Below, piece after piece: positions 1 to 9,690 of a DNA stretch of 64,000 nt (position 1 is the stretch's first letter; every line of letters starts with the position of its first letter). A program made the translations under genes and the position numbers. The stretch spans positions 930,001-994,000 of the forward strand of contig CAVQZD010000005.1 of the NCBI GenBank assembly GCA_963718375.1. Direction: 5' to 3'. Source of the stretch: RBG-16-64-13 sp963718375. GTDB lineage: Bacteria > Actinomycetota > Thermoleophilia > RBG-16-64-13. Below the pieces are notes generated by a model, which had not been told where the DNA came from, did not search any database, and saw only the letters and a program-made list of their open reading frames with translations.

Positions 1-150
1 ACCTCGAAGCCCTCTGTTCGGGCCGAGGCAAGGTCCCCTTCGGACGCTCGATCTGGCTCCAGGGGCACGTTATTTGCTGCTACACCAATCTAGTCTCTTC
101 GCGGCGGGTGTGCAAGCCTGGACCCAAGAAGAACGGCGTCTACGCTGAGG

Positions 151-186
151 CGGTGGAAGGGGCGCCTTTCGGCGCCCCTTCCACCG
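151..186 (-). terminator. Strong hairpin after the M6 protease gene
   Basis: A perfect 16-bp inverted repeat with a TTTC loop begins 29 bases beyond the stop codon of the minus-strand protease gene. No clear U-tract follows on either strand, so it may be a factor-dependent terminator or a 3'-end stabiliser. A related GGCGCC hairpin follows the surface-protein gene ending at 9691, and the bases between hairpin and stop codon are also alike. Bases 1-150 hold nothing else that I can support. Confidence 0.55.
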
Positions 187-214
187 TTGTGCTTCTGTCT
201 AGCAGTCTCTCCCT

Positions 215-3200
215 CTACGGCGTCAGTATGACGTCGAAGCGGTCCACGTCGATCGTGTACCACGCGGAAGCAGCGCGCTTCTTATAGAGACACTCGATGA
301 CCACGGTGTGGGTGCCGGGGGCAAGGATGCCGGTGTCGTAGACCTTCTGCTTCCAGAGGGTGGTGGGGCTGTAGAGGTCGACGGTCTTGGCTTCAGCGGT
401 CTTTCCGTCCACGGTCACCAAGGCTTTACCCTTGGCATTCGAGGTGGCGGCCACCCAGGCGGCGTAGGTGCCGGTGAAGGTGAAGGTGGTCTTGAAGCCG
501 ACCTTGTCGGTGTATGCGTAGGTGTCTTGGTAGGCGGCCCAGTAGTTGCTGTTGTCCCACCTGGACCACTGCGAAGTGGAGGCTCCCGCAGCGATGCCGG
601 GGCTGTAGGTGAAGTAGGCGTCAGCCGCGGCGTCGGTCACGTTGTCGTCGATCTTGGTGACGATCGGAGACTGAAGAAGCGTGCCTACGATGTCGATTCT
701 ATCCACGTCGACGGTGTACCACCCGGAGGCGGCGCGCTTCTCATACAGGCATTCGATCACCACGGTATGGGTGCCGCTCACTAGGACTCCCGTGGAGTAG
801 ACCTTCTGCTTCCACTTGGTGGCGGGGCTGTAGAGGTCCACGGTCTGGGTCGCCTCCCCGGGGGTGCCGGGGTCCAGGGTCACCTTGGCTTTGCCCTTGG
901 TGTTCGAGGTGCAGGCGATCAGATCCAGAGAGGTGCCTTCGAAGGTGACGATCGCCTTGTCGCCCTTCTTGTCGGTGTAGGCGTAGGTGTCGTCGCTGGC
1001 GGCCCAGTAGCCGCTGCCATCCCACCTGGACCAGGCGGGAGCATAGGTGACCTTGGAGTCTTTGTCGTCGTAGCGGGCGACGTAAGTGAAGTCGTCAATT
1101 GCAGTGTCCTCGCTCTCGCCGCCCACGGTGGTGACCTTCACCTGTACGGTGCCGGCCGCCTGCGCTGGGGCCGTAGCGGTGATCTGAGTGTCAGAGTCCA
1201 CCGTGTAGTCCGACGAGTCCACTACCTCAGTCCCGAAGGCGACCTCCGTCACATCGAAGAAGTTGGTGCCGGTGATGGTGACCGAGGTGCCGCCGGTGGT
1301 GAGACCGGTCGTGGGATTCAGAGCCGTGACGCTGGGCTTCAAGTTCTCTACGCGTATCGAGTAGGTGCCGGTGTCGATTGCGGGGCCACTGCCTCCACCG
1401 AAGCCTTCTACTTGAGCGTAGTAGGTGCCGGGCTCAAGCCAGCCCGTGATACGAGACATCCAGCCTTCGGTGTTGAAGTCGCCGTACGCCAACAGGGCGC
1501 CCGGGCTATCCGGGCCGTAGAGGGACAGGTAGCCGAATTCAAGGGTGCCTGCAGTGGCTTCGATGAGGTATTCACCGGCGGTGCTGACGGTGAACTGGAG
1601 CCAATCGGCGTCACCCTCGGGCGAGACGTCGCCGCCAACCGGCGGAGCATCGATAGTGAGCGCGGGAACGGATGTTGCCACTGTCTTCACATCTACCGAG
1701 TAGGTGCCCGTCTGGTCGTCGCTGGAGCCCTGCATGCGTACGTAGTAGTCACCGGGCTCGAGCAAGTGGGTCATACGGGGCATCCAGCCGGCGCCGCTGC
1801 CGTCGTCGTACTTGACGAAGGCATCCATATCATCTGGTCCAAAGAGGATCATGTCGGCATCGGTGATGGTCCCCGCGGTGGCATCGATCCTGTAGATGCC
1901 CATGGAGCTGACGGTGAACCGGAACCAGTCGATGTCACCCTTGGGCGAGATGTCGCCGCCCACCGACGGGCCATCGATGGTGAGCGTCGACGGATTGAAC
2001 GTCTTCACGCCTACCGTGTAGGTGCCCGTCTCGGTATCACTGAAGCCTTTCAACTCCACCAGGTAGACGCCGGGCGCGAGCGTCTTTGTGATCTCCGACA
2101 TCATGCCAGCGCCGCCGTCGTCGTCTTCCGCGATCAGGTCGTTCGCACTATCTGGCCCGTAGAGACACATGTAGCTGTCCACGAGGGTGTCCTCGGCGGT
2201 ATAGATCGTGTAGTTGCCGGCGGTGCTGACCGTGAACTGGAACCAATCGGAGTCACCCTCGGGCGATATGTCGCCACCCACCATCGAACCGTCGATCGTG
2301 AGCGCGGATGCGGCCACGTAGGTGAAGTCATCAGCCGACGTGTTGGCGCTGGTATCGATCGGGGTGGTCACCCGGACGTCCACGGTGCCGGCGGCGTGTT
2401 CTGGGGCCGTGGCGGTGATGCGGGTATAGGAGTCCACAGTGAAATCGGCCTCTATGCCATCGAAGGTGACCGCAGTGGCATCGGCAAAGCCGAACCCGTC
2501 GATGGTGACCGTGCGGCCGCCGGTATCCGGGCCATTGGAGGGATCTACGCTACTCACGCCTGGCGGCCACGCCGATACCGGGCTTGTCCCGATCACAGCC
2601 TGCATGACATCGCCGCTGTCACTGATGGAGCTTACTTCGACGCCGGACGGCCCCCCGAAGCCGTACTTGAACGCATTGGGGGTCGTGAGGTCGGAGAAAG
2701 CGCGGTTGTCGGTCGAGCCCGGGTAAGGGTCCCCCGGACCGCCTGAGTAGTCATATTCCCACCCATCATCCAGATACTGGGTGCCGCACGCCTGCTCGAG
2801 ATCCACGAGCTTGTGATTTTCGTCGTCGTTCTGCTCGGTCACGGACTCGTCCACGTGCCAGACCAGTAGTCCGCTGCCGGGCAGGGATGCGTCAGTGCCC
2901 GTCTGCTGGCGGTTCTCGACCAGGAAGTACTCCGGGCCGGAGGTCACACCCTCAGGATAGACTTGAAAGACCGTACCCGTGCGCGAGCTACCCGCCGTGG
3001 GCACGCTGCGCGCGGTGGGGGTGCCCGCCACGGCCGTGGGAATCGCCCAGCCGAGTTCGGTCGCGCACCAGGCATCGAAACGAGCAGGCTCTTCACCTGT
3101 GCCCGTAGCACCATTCCATGACCCGAACGCCATCAGACTCCACTCACCTGCCCCGGCGCTCGAGTAGTCCCTGTCGTAGAGGTCAGGGAGTCCCAAGACA

Positions 3201-4042
3201 TGACCCATCTCGTGCGCATATACGCCCACGGTCATGTCGCCGGGCTCCTCCCAGTATTCCGGTTCCGTGGAATACGAGCGCACCCTCACCCCGTCGACGA
3301 GGGGATATGTCTCGGTCTCCCACATGTGCGACCAGATGTCCCCCGGTTCTCCCGTGTACTCCGCCCCCTGTCCCGCGTGGATGACGAAGAGATTGTCCAC
3401 ATATCCATCGCCGTCGCCGTCGTACGCGCTGAAGTCGACCATGGAGTCGACGGCGGCAACGGCGTCCTCCACCATCTTCTGAGCGTTATGCGGATAAGTG
3501 CCGTCGGTGCCGTAGTTGTCGTCTGCGTAGTAGGCCAGAGTATGTGGCAGACGCACCCACCCCACGCTTGATGGCTGGTTCAGAGTGACTACGTCCAGCA
3601 GGCCGCCGCTCGACGGGGTGCCGTACGATACTTCTCGGTAGTAGCCCCGCAGGCTCGACGGACCGTAGACGTTCGCGAACAACAGGTCGTCGAAGAACGA
3701 CGCGGACACCTGGGCGGGCTGGTCGCTGAAGTCAACCAAGATCGCGAGGGTCTTGAGTTGTCCTGTGGTGCCCGCCTCCGCGACCTTGACCGACTGCTTC
3801 TTGGCCGGAGCATCGATGCCCTTGCTGCGCATGCTCTCCTGCAAGGCATCCAACTGCTTGGTCAGGACAGGGTCCTTCTTCGCCGAGTCCAGAAGATGCG
3901 GGCTCGGTGGCACCGCGTGCGCAGAAGGGCCGAATGCTGAGACGATACATACGACCGCCAGAGCGATGCCGATGATCGAGCAAGTGCGAAGACGCCTAGC
4001 CCGCGAACTACCACTCCTCGATCCAGCGAACGCGAATCTCAT
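215..4042 (-). CDS. Secreted M6-type metalloprotease with PPC, IPT and C-terminal surface modules
   Basis: Predicted secreted zinc protease of 1,275 residues. I start it at ATG 4042 because GGGGGAAGG precedes it and a signal peptide (basic stretch, hydrophobic core, cleavage near AHA) follows at once; the frame is open further upstream to 4210. The zinc site HEMGH lies at about residues 277-281 with GLPDLYD after it, as in M6/immune-inhibitor-A-like peptidases. An Asp-rich DGDGDGYVD loop at about 208-216 may bind calcium. Downstream come an IPT/TIG domain, three pre-peptidase-C-terminal (PPC) domains that each open with a TIDG(P/S)xVGGDxSP-type motif, a second IPT domain, and two copies of a ~130-residue module (RYDDKDSKVTY... 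ending VDVDRxDI). That module recurs in the genes at 5568 and 9691. The substrate is unknown; extracellular protein degradation is the family role. Confidence 0.87.
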   Translation of the reverse strand: MRFAFAGSRSGSSRARRLRTCSIIGIALAVVCIVSAFGPSAHAVPPSPHLLDSAKKDPVLTKQLDALQESMRSKGIDAPAKKQSVKVAEAGTTGQLKTLAILVDFSDQPAQVSASFFDDLLFANVYGPSSLRGYYREVSYGTPSSGGLLDVVTLNQPSSVGWVRLPHTLAYYADDNYGTDGTYPHNAQKMVEDAVAAVDSMVDFSAYDGDGDGYVDNLFVIHAGQGAEYTGEPGDIWSHMWETETYPLVDGVRVRSYSTEPEYWEEPGDMTVGVYAHEMGHVLGLPDLYDRDYSSAGAGEWSLMAFGSWNGATGTGEEPARFDAWCATELGWAIPTAVAGTPTARSVPTAGSSRTGTVFQVYPEGVTSGPEYFLVENRQQTGTDASLPGSGLLVWHVDESVTEQNDDENHKLVDLEQACGTQYLDDGWEYDYSGGPGDPYPGSTDNRAFSDLTTPNAFKYGFGGPSGVEVSSISDSGDVMQAVIGTSPVSAWPPGVSSVDPSNGPDTGGRTVTIDGFGFADATAVTFDGIEADFTVDSYTRITATAPEHAAGTVDVRVTTPIDTSANTSADDFTYVAASALTIDGSMVGGDISPEGDSDWFQFTVSTAGNYTIYTAEDTLVDSYMCLYGPDSANDLIAEDDDGGAGMMSEITKTLAPGVYLVELKGFSDTETGTYTVGVKTFNPSTLTIDGPSVGGDISPKGDIDWFRFTVSSMGIYRIDATAGTITDADMILFGPDDMDAFVKYDDGSGAGWMPRMTHLLEPGDYYVRMQGSSDDQTGTYSVDVKTVATSVPALTIDAPPVGGDVSPEGDADWLQFTVSTAGEYLIEATAGTLEFGYLSLYGPDSPGALLAYGDFNTEGWMSRITGWLEPGTYYAQVEGFGGGSGPAIDTGTYSIRVENLKPSVTALNPTTGLTTGGTSVTITGTNFFDVTEVAFGTEVVDSSDYTVDSDTQITATAPAQAAGTVQVKVTTVGGESEDTAIDDFTYVARYDDKDSKVTYAPAWSRWDGSGYWAASDDTYAYTDKKGDKAIVTFEGTSLDLIACTSNTKGKAKVTLDPGTPGEATQTVDLYSPATKWKQKVYSTGVLVSGTHTVVIECLYEKRAASGWYTVDVDRIDIVGTLLQSPIVTKIDDNVTDAAADAYFTYSPGIAAGASTSQWSRWDNSNYWAAYQDTYAYTDKVGFKTTFTFTGTYAAWVAATSNAKGKALVTVDGKTAEAKTVDLYSPTTLWKQKVYDTGILAPGTHTVVIECLYKKRAASAWYTIDVDRFDVILTP

Positions 4043-4172
4043 GTTGACCTTCCCCCTGTCAGTATCTTGCCAACGCGACAGCAAGCTTAATACTACCGAG
4101 CGATCATTGATAGCATCGGTCTCAGCTGGCGGCCACCTGAGCGAACGACCATCCACTGATCGGGGGTAGAGA

Positions 4173-5555
4173 GTGTCATCGAACGAGCGCACCGAGGATG
4201 CGGCGGGCACGACCCCCGCGGCCAGGTACTACAAGTCCCGCGATGCTCAGGCGGGCGTGATCCACGTGCAGTACGAGGATCATTGGAAGAACTATGGATC
4301 CAGCGGTGCCGTGATAGCCAGCGGCAACGGCGAATTCCCGGCTGCGAGCCTGGCCGTGTACGAAGAGGTCGACGAGGTCGAAGGCGTTCGACTGGTGGAA
4401 GCCGCAAGACGGCTAGGTGCGGAAGAGCAGCCCGGCCAGACACCCGAAGCAGCCGCTTCCGGGCCGAGCGGGATAGGCGGCTGGCTGATCGTGCCCATCC
4501 TGGGCCTCTTCACGACTCTCTTGTTCGCACTGGCATGGTTCGTCCAAGACGTTCCTCTGCTTCAGGATGGCGTCTGGGCGGACTTTCCCGCCTCTCTGCG
4601 CTCGCTCATAGCCTTCGAGGCCTTCGTGAACTTGGTATTGATGGTGGGGTCCGTAGCCCTGCTCGTGCTGCTGTTCATGAAGAAGAGCATCCTGCCCAGG
4701 TTGATGGTGGTGTTCTACGCCTTCGCCTTCCTCGCCGTGCTCGTCGACACCGTGAGCATACTTGCGCTCGCGCCGCAGTGGATCCCCGACCCGGTGGAAA
4801 GGGCCAGCTACGGTCTGGCCGGCTGGGAGCTCGGCGCCGACGTCGGGAGGATCTTCTTGGCGTGCGCTGTCTGGATACCGTACTTCCTGATATCCAAGCG
4901 AGTGAAGAACACGTTCGTGAACCCGATGGGCATATCTCGGCGCGGGCTGTGGTGGATCCTGGGCGTCTGCTCAGCCGTCGCGCTGCTCGCCATAGGCCTG
5001 CTCACCTGGGCGTGCGCCGACCCCGAAAGATTCGCCGGCGCGGCGTCGGGGCCATCCGCCGGCGAGAGCCCGGCTGACATCACCGCCACAGAGACCTACA
5101 CAGACCCGGGGTACGCCTTCTCCTTCGACTACCCGGCTGATTGGCAGCGCGACAACAAAGACCTTCAGGAGGCCTACGGAGTGGACTACGGCGTCGGCTT
5201 CTACGACCCCTATGGGGATGGCGATGCCCTCTACTCCTACACCACGGTCGCGGTCGGGTTGCATGAATGGGGCGCACAGACTGACGAATCGACCTTGCCG
5301 GAGGTCAAGTCGATACTGTCTGAGGACTACCCCGAGTCGGCCTTCACCAACGCGACCGTCGCAGGTGTCGAGGCGTTGGTGGTCACGTCAAGTGAAGATC
5401 TGGACGGCACTCCGACCCGAATCGTGACGTACTACCTCTGCCACGAGGATCTCATCTACGAACTCGACTTCCAGGCGACAGAAGCGAGTTGGTCTGAGAA
5501 CGCGGAGGCCTTCGACTTGATCCTCGAAAGCTTCAAGCCTGGAACGGGGCAATAG
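4173..5555 (+). CDS. DUF2569 membrane protein with C-terminal PsbP-like domain
   Basis: A 460-residue membrane protein, divergent from the M6 protease. It starts at GTG 4173 with GGGGGTAGAGA just upstream. Residues 1-100 are soluble and not recognised. Residues about 102-250 form four hydrophobic segments starting GGWLIVPILG and ending IPYFLISKRVKNTF, which is the DUF2569 pattern. A fifth segment lies at about 258-280. The rest (about 305-457) begins DPGYAFSFDYPADW and resembles extracytoplasmic PsbP/DUF1795-like domains. It converges on the propeller gene with only 12 bases between stops and no clear terminator. The function is unknown. Confidence 0.75.
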   Translation: MSSNERTEDAAGTTPAARYYKSRDAQAGVIHVQYEDHWKNYGSSGAVIASGNGEFPAASLAVYEEVDEVEGVRLVEAARRLGAEEQPGQTPEAAASGPSGIGGWLIVPILGLFTTLLFALAWFVQDVPLLQDGVWADFPASLRSLIAFEAFVNLVLMVGSVALLVLLFMKKSILPRLMVVFYAFAFLAVLVDTVSILALAPQWIPDPVERASYGLAGWELGADVGRIFLACAVWIPYFLISKRVKNTFVNPMGISRRGLWWILGVCSAVALLAIGLLTWACADPERFAGAASGPSAGESPADITATETYTDPGYAFSFDYPADWQRDNKDLQEAYGVDYGVGFYDPYGDGDALYSYTTVAVGLHEWGAQTDESTLPEVKSILSEDYPESAFTNATVAGVEALVVTSSEDLDGTPTRIVTYYLCHEDLIYELDFQATEASWSENAEAFDLILESFKPGTGQ

Positions 5556-5567
5556 GCAGACCGAATG

Positions 5568-7511
5568 CTACTTATTCTCGATGATGTCGAACCGATCTAC
5601 CCCAATGCTCTTCCACCACGAGGCGGGGTTCTTGGTGCCCAGGCACTCGATGACCACCGTATGGTCACCAGGTGACAGCAGGCCAGTCGAGTAGACGGGC
5701 TTCTTCCACTGGGTGGTGGGGCTGTAGAGGTCTACGTAGCTGACCTTCTCCCCGATACCGGGGTCCAAAGTCACCTTGGCTTTGCCTTGGGTGTTGGCGG
5801 TGCGGGTGATCCAGGAGGCGAAGCAGCCGTTGAAGGTGAAGGTGGCTTTGTAGGTGGCTTGGTCGGTGTAGGTATAGGTGTCGTTGGAGGCCGCCCAGTA
5901 GCCACTGTCGTCCCAGCGGGGCCAAGTGGGCGTGTAGGTGAAGTAATCGGCGTCTTTGTCATCTATCTTAGTCGCGACCGAAGCCGGATTCAGGCCACCG
6001 GTGATATCCAGTGTGTCCAGGCAGATTGAGCCGCTCTGGCACTCGATGACTATGCTGTGACCACCATAGCTAAGAGCGGGACTCTCATAGATCAAGGCCT
6101 TCCAGTCCTGTGCCCAATTGGAGCTGTAGAAGCTAACGTTATTAACAACGATTTGTCCGGGGGCGCCCGGGTCAATGGTGATCTTGGCCTGCCCGTACCA
6201 GGGGCACTTCTTGCCTATCACCCTGATCTGGTCGCCGTAGAACTTCGCTACGGCCACGGACCCGACCTGAGAGGTGCACTTGTAGCTGTTGCCGGAGGCC
6301 TTCCAGCCTGTGTCTCCGCTATTGGCCCAAGCGCCCAGATACGTGATATCCGAGTCGGTCTCCTGATAGCGATCGAAGGGGGTGGCGGTGAATATCTCCC
6401 AATTCCCGCCAAGATACCCCCGCCACGCAAGCAAGTCGCCTGAGACCGCGACCTCGTTGTCTGCATAGCTGTTGTTGGTTATCTGGACCGCGCCGCCGGC
6501 TGGAGTCCAGGTGCAGATCTCCGAGTCCTCGCCAGCGTAGCGCTGCCACACCACCCGGTCGCCGGAGACCTGAGCGGTGTTGTCATCAACGCTGTTGTTG
6601 GTGATCTGAACAGTGCCGCCCCCGAGGGTCCACGTGTGAATCTCCCAGTCGGTATCGTCGTAGCGCTGCCACACCACCCGGTCGCCGGAGACCTGAGCGG
6701 TGTTGTCGTCAACGCTGTTGTTGGTTATCTGGACAGTGCCGCCCCCGGGCGTCCACGTGTAGATCTCCCAGTCGGTATCGTCGTAGCGCTCCCACACAAC
6801 CCGGTCGCCGGAGACCTGAGGGGCCATGTCGTCGTAGCTGTCATTGGTCACAGAGACCGTGCCACCGGTAGGCGTCCACGTGAAGATCTCGGAGTCGGTG
6901 CCATCGCTCACCTCCCAAACAACCCGGTCGCCAGAGACCTTGGGGGCGTTGTCGTACGCACTGCTATTGGTCACCTGGACAGTGCCGCCGGTCGGCGTCC
7001 AGGTGAAGATCTCGCGAAAGGAGCCATCCCGGCCCTCCCAAACCACTCGGTCGCCGGAGACCTGTACGAGATAGTCCTGGTAGCTGTTGTTCGTGAGCCT
7101 GGTCGATGAGGGATCGCCCACCTTCTGGGTATAGATCTCGAGCGCGGAACCACCTCCTGCCGCCCAAACCAACCGGTCCCCGGAGACCTGGGGCGAGTCC
7201 TCATTGACGCCGTCGTCGGTCATCTGAGTCAAACCGTCGGCAACGGACCAAACGAAGATCTCGAAGTCTGTGGCGTCGGAGCCCTGCCAGACAATACGCT
7301 CCCCGGAGACCTGGGCGCCCATGTCCGTATACCCGTTGTCCGTGAGTTGAGTGATCTGAAACGTGTTGGTGACTGCCGCGGACGCCTGCGAGGCAGCGGC
7401 CACGCTTGCCAGCAAGAAGGTGACGAGCACCGCTCCCGCGAGCCTGCCCCCCCACAGACCGCACCCCCCGCGAACCGCCGAACTCATGAGCATAGCTCTG
7501 ATCGTCCTCAT
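5568..7511 (-). CDS. Secreted beta-propeller protein with two C-terminal surface modules
   Basis: A 647-residue exported protein. ATG 7511 is preceded by AGGAGT at proper spacing and encodes a signal peptide ending near ASA. About eight repeats of 41 residues follow (QVSGDRVVWxxxDxTDxEIxTWTP...ITNNS), matching TolB/PD40-like propeller blades. Two C-terminal modules follow the blades. The last carries the KIDDKDADYFTYTPTW...VDRFDI pattern shared with the proteins at 215 and 9691. The first is more divergent and Cys-containing. Some blades are nearly identical in DNA, which points to recent tandem duplication. It probably acts outside the cell in binding or adhesion; the ligand is unknown. Confidence 0.82.
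   Translation of the reverse strand: MRTIRAMLMSSAVRGGCGLWGGRLAGAVLVTFLLASVAAASQASAAVTNTFQITQLTDNGYTDMGAQVSGERIVWQGSDATDFEIFVWSVADGLTQMTDDGVNEDSPQVSGDRLVWAAGGGSALEIYTQKVGDPSSTRLTNNSYQDYLVQVSGDRVVWEGRDGSFREIFTWTPTGGTVQVTNSSAYDNAPKVSGDRVVWEVSDGTDSEIFTWTPTGGTVSVTNDSYDDMAPQVSGDRVVWERYDDTDWEIYTWTPGGGTVQITNNSVDDNTAQVSGDRVVWQRYDDTDWEIHTWTLGGGTVQITNNSVDDNTAQVSGDRVVWQRYAGEDSEICTWTPAGGAVQITNNSYADNEVAVSGDLLAWRGYLGGNWEIFTATPFDRYQETDSDITYLGAWANSGDTGWKASGNSYKCTSQVGSVAVAKFYGDQIRVIGKKCPWYGQAKITIDPGAPGQIVVNNVSFYSSNWAQDWKALIYESPALSYGGHSIVIECQSGSICLDTLDITGGLNPASVATKIDDKDADYFTYTPTWPRWDDSGYWAASNDTYTYTDQATYKATFTFNGCFASWITRTANTQGKAKVTLDPGIGEKVSYVDLYSPTTQWKKPVYSTGLLSPGDHTVVIECLGTKNPASWWKSIGVDRFDIIENK
6541..6786 (-). 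repeat. Near-identical 123-bp tandem units in the propeller gene
   Basis: Two adjacent 123-bp units (6541-6663 and 6664-6786) are nearly identical in DNA. Each encodes one 41-residue propeller blade. Flanking units of the same length (about 6418 to 7330) are more diverged. The phase follows the reading frame, so blade number can change without a frameshift. Confidence 0.85.
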
Positions 7512-7699
7512 GGCATACTCCTGTCAATCGTGCGTTCCCGCCCACACAGATGAAGAAGCTGGGCCTCAACCCCCATACTCCTAGACAAACGCAGCCTGCC
7601 GACTATCACTGCAAAGACAATACCAGCTTCATTCTCTGAAATATACGGCACCCGCCCAAGGTCACGTCCGCTCGTGCCCCAGGCAGTGAACTCCTCCTC

Positions 7700-8503
7700 C
7701 TACGGCAGTGGAAGTCCCTGGTCGAACGACTCTTTGAGTTCCAGCATGCTCTGCTGCCCTATCTGGATGACACCGCGGTAGGGCCGGTCGAAATCAAGGA
7801 TCAAGAACATCACTGCGGCGAGGACGAACGAGATGACCACGACCGCGACGAGCGAGCGCTGGCCACCGAGCCCCGATGCGTAACCCAGGACGCCCACGGT
7901 GATGAGGCATACCGCAAAGATCACATACAGCACGGATTCAGGGAGATGGTTGCGAAGCCCGGCGTCCCGCCGGCCCGCCGAGTCGATCATCTCGTTGACC
8001 GCAGCGATGTACAGCCCGTACGTGACGGCTCGTTGATCCAGTTCCCCGGCCGCCGCCCCGATCGACCACAACTCGCGCTGCAGCTGGCGCTGCTGGGCCC
8101 GCAGGTCGGCGCCCGCCGATGTGAACCAATCGGCTCGAGCTTGCTGAAGGCGCGTGTCCACGTACTCAGCGAACGCGTCGACCGCCTCGCTCCGGAGAGG
8201 CTCGGGCAGCAATGCCGTGCGAAGATAGGCGGTACCGATCGCGTTCGCCTCCTCCACGACCGCATGCTTGCGATCCTCGAAGCGCCCTATCGCCATCGAC
8301 ACAGTGAAGGCCAAGAGAAGACCGAGTATCGCGGCCACCGCAGCCTGCACCGCGGCGACATGCTCCTTCTTCGGGTTTTCGTCGGCTTTGCGTCTCCGCC
8401 GGCCGAGGTAGAAGCCGAGTTCCGCAGCCCCGAAGCAGGCGCCAAAGAGCACGGCAGCTACGAGCCATGCGCTCTGTCCGAAGAGGAAGGTGAACGACTC
8501 CAT
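7700..8503 (-). CDS. Bestrophin-like (DUF4239) membrane protein
   Basis: A 267-residue protein with two N-terminal hydrophobic segments (about 10-30 and 50-70) and two C-terminal ones (about 190-240). The central part (RFEDRKHAVVEEANAIGTAY followed by LP and FxxYVDTRL) is the usual signature of the DUF4239 'bestrophin-like' family. The physiological role of that family in bacteria is not established; ion conductance is suggested only by remote similarity. It lies between two unrelated envelope genes. Bases 7512-7699 upstream of the propeller gene hold no feature I can support. Confidence 0.72.
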   Translation of the reverse strand: MESFTFLFGQSAWLVAAVLFGACFGAAELGFYLGRRRRKADENPKKEHVAAVQAAVAAILGLLLAFTVSMAIGRFEDRKHAVVEEANAIGTAYLRTALLPEPLRSEAVDAFAEYVDTRLQQARADWFTSAGADLRAQQRQLQRELWSIGAAAGELDQRAVTYGLYIAAVNEMIDSAGRRDAGLRNHLPESVLYVIFAVCLITVGVLGYASGLGGQRSLVAVVVISFVLAAVMFLILDFDRPYRGVIQIGQQSMLELKESFDQGLPLP

Positions 8504-8536
8504 TCGCCTACGATACCAGCCGGTTGCTCAGCCGGG

Positions 8537-9448
8537 TCAGCGACTGCCGGCGATCCTCCCGGCACCCGACAGACTCATGTCGACGTAGACAAGGTTGCCG
8601 GGCTCGCTCTCCAAGTTCGGGCCTGTCACCTCGGTGATCTGACCGAGATCTGGGAAGGGGGCCTGGGCCCCTAGCTCAATGCAGCTAAGCAGTCCAGTCG
8701 CGCCATCGGCTCGTGCCGGTGAGTAGTAGTCGCGCACGATCACAAAACAATCCGTCGAGACGCTTTGGTCGAAACTCATAGGACTGTCCCAGGTGATGTA
8801 CGGTCCGTAGGTGGACCCATCACCGTCCTGGTAACTGATCTGGATGGCATCCGCCGAACCCCCGAGCGGCCGGTACGCCGTGTAGGAAGAAGTCTCCGGA
8901 CCATTGCTGAAGTTCAAGATGAGGTCAGTCGGGTAGGCAACCTGACCGCTTTGTGAATATGATTCACCAGTCTGGAACAAACGCACCCGGAGATTCGGGC
9001 TCTCTATCGCCCAACCCGGAGTCGCATTGGTCATCGTCACCTTCCCCGGCACCACACAGTCAGTCTGAGGGTCGAAGTCCACGCCGGGCTGCAGAGACCA
9101 GCCGCTACCTGCTGGATGCGCAACAGGTGAATCGCTGCCACTGGCGACGGGGTCCCATACGGTCACAGTCACGCTCACCACGTATCCCGAGTCGTATGTG
9201 TACGTCCCAGTAATGGGATAGCCAGGATCTGGGACCGTCGTAGTCACCGGTTCAGTCGACTCAGTCGTCTCAACCGTATCCGCGGCGCCGGCGATTGTGC
9301 TGTCTACGCCGAGCAGCTCGTCGGACGACCCCGAGTCGCCACACGCGACCGCCACAATACACGTCACAATTATCGCGACTCCCGCAAACAGATGCCCCTG
9401 TGGCCAGTGAGCGCGTTTCTTTCCCGTCACCAAGCTCAGTATCTTCAC
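8537..9448 (-). CDS. Putative lipoprotein, function unknown
   Basis: A 303-residue exported protein read from GTG 9448, chosen because GGGGGGAC lies 5-6 bases upstream; the frame is open to 9481. The N-terminus has a basic segment, a hydrophobic core and a lipobox-like AVAC followed by GDSGSS, so lipid anchoring is likely. A Thr/Ser/Glu-rich linker follows (about 35-65). The rest is a beta-rich extracellular domain with two well-separated Cys, which I do not recognise. It lies 33 bases downstream of the DUF4239 gene start on the same strand, without evident coupling. Confidence 0.6.
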   Translation of the reverse strand: MKILSLVTGKKRAHWPQGHLFAGVAIIVTCIVAVACGDSGSSDELLGVDSTIAGAADTVETTESTEPVTTTVPDPGYPITGTYTYDSGYVVSVTVTVWDPVASGSDSPVAHPAGSGWSLQPGVDFDPQTDCVVPGKVTMTNATPGWAIESPNLRVRLFQTGESYSQSGQVAYPTDLILNFSNGPETSSYTAYRPLGGSADAIQISYQDGDGSTYGPYITWDSPMSFDQSVSTDCFVIVRDYYSPARADGATGLLSCIELGAQAPFPDLGQITEVTGPNLESEPGNLVYVDMSLSGAGRIAGSR

Positions 9449-9637
9449 AGCCCGTCCCCCCTCTCGCGTACATGGACACAATTCGACAAAGGGTAGCTAC
9501 GCGACCCCACGAAGTCCAGCGGGAGTCAAGGGCATTGGTGAGGAATCCCGCAATATGCGACGCTTGTTGGGACGAACCGTCTCGTCCTCAGCTGACGCCC
9601 TTGCGGGCAACTGCTGGCAAGAACTACCCAATATTTG

Positions 9638-9659
9638 GGGGGCGCCTTGCGGCGCCCCC
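9638..9659 (-). terminator. GGCGCC hairpin after the giant surface-protein gene
   Basis: A 9-bp perfect stem (GGGGGCGCC / GGCGCCCCC) with a TTGC loop lies 32 bases beyond the stop of the minus-strand gene ending at 9691. No U-tract follows. It resembles the hairpin at 151-186 in sequence and placement, so the two 3' ends look homologous. Bases 9449-9637 otherwise show nothing. Confidence 0.5.
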
Positions 9660-9690
9660 GTCAGCTGCCTTTCTGTCTGGGTCTTCCGCC

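Noticed and set aside
1..150. Open frames at the left edge
   Set aside because: None has a ribosome site, motif or sufficient length to support a gene end.
1412..2746. Long open frame (444 codons) antisense to the M6 protease
   Set aside because: A codon-bias shadow of the GC-rich gene: the translation has no domain, and the opposite strand has clear family motifs.
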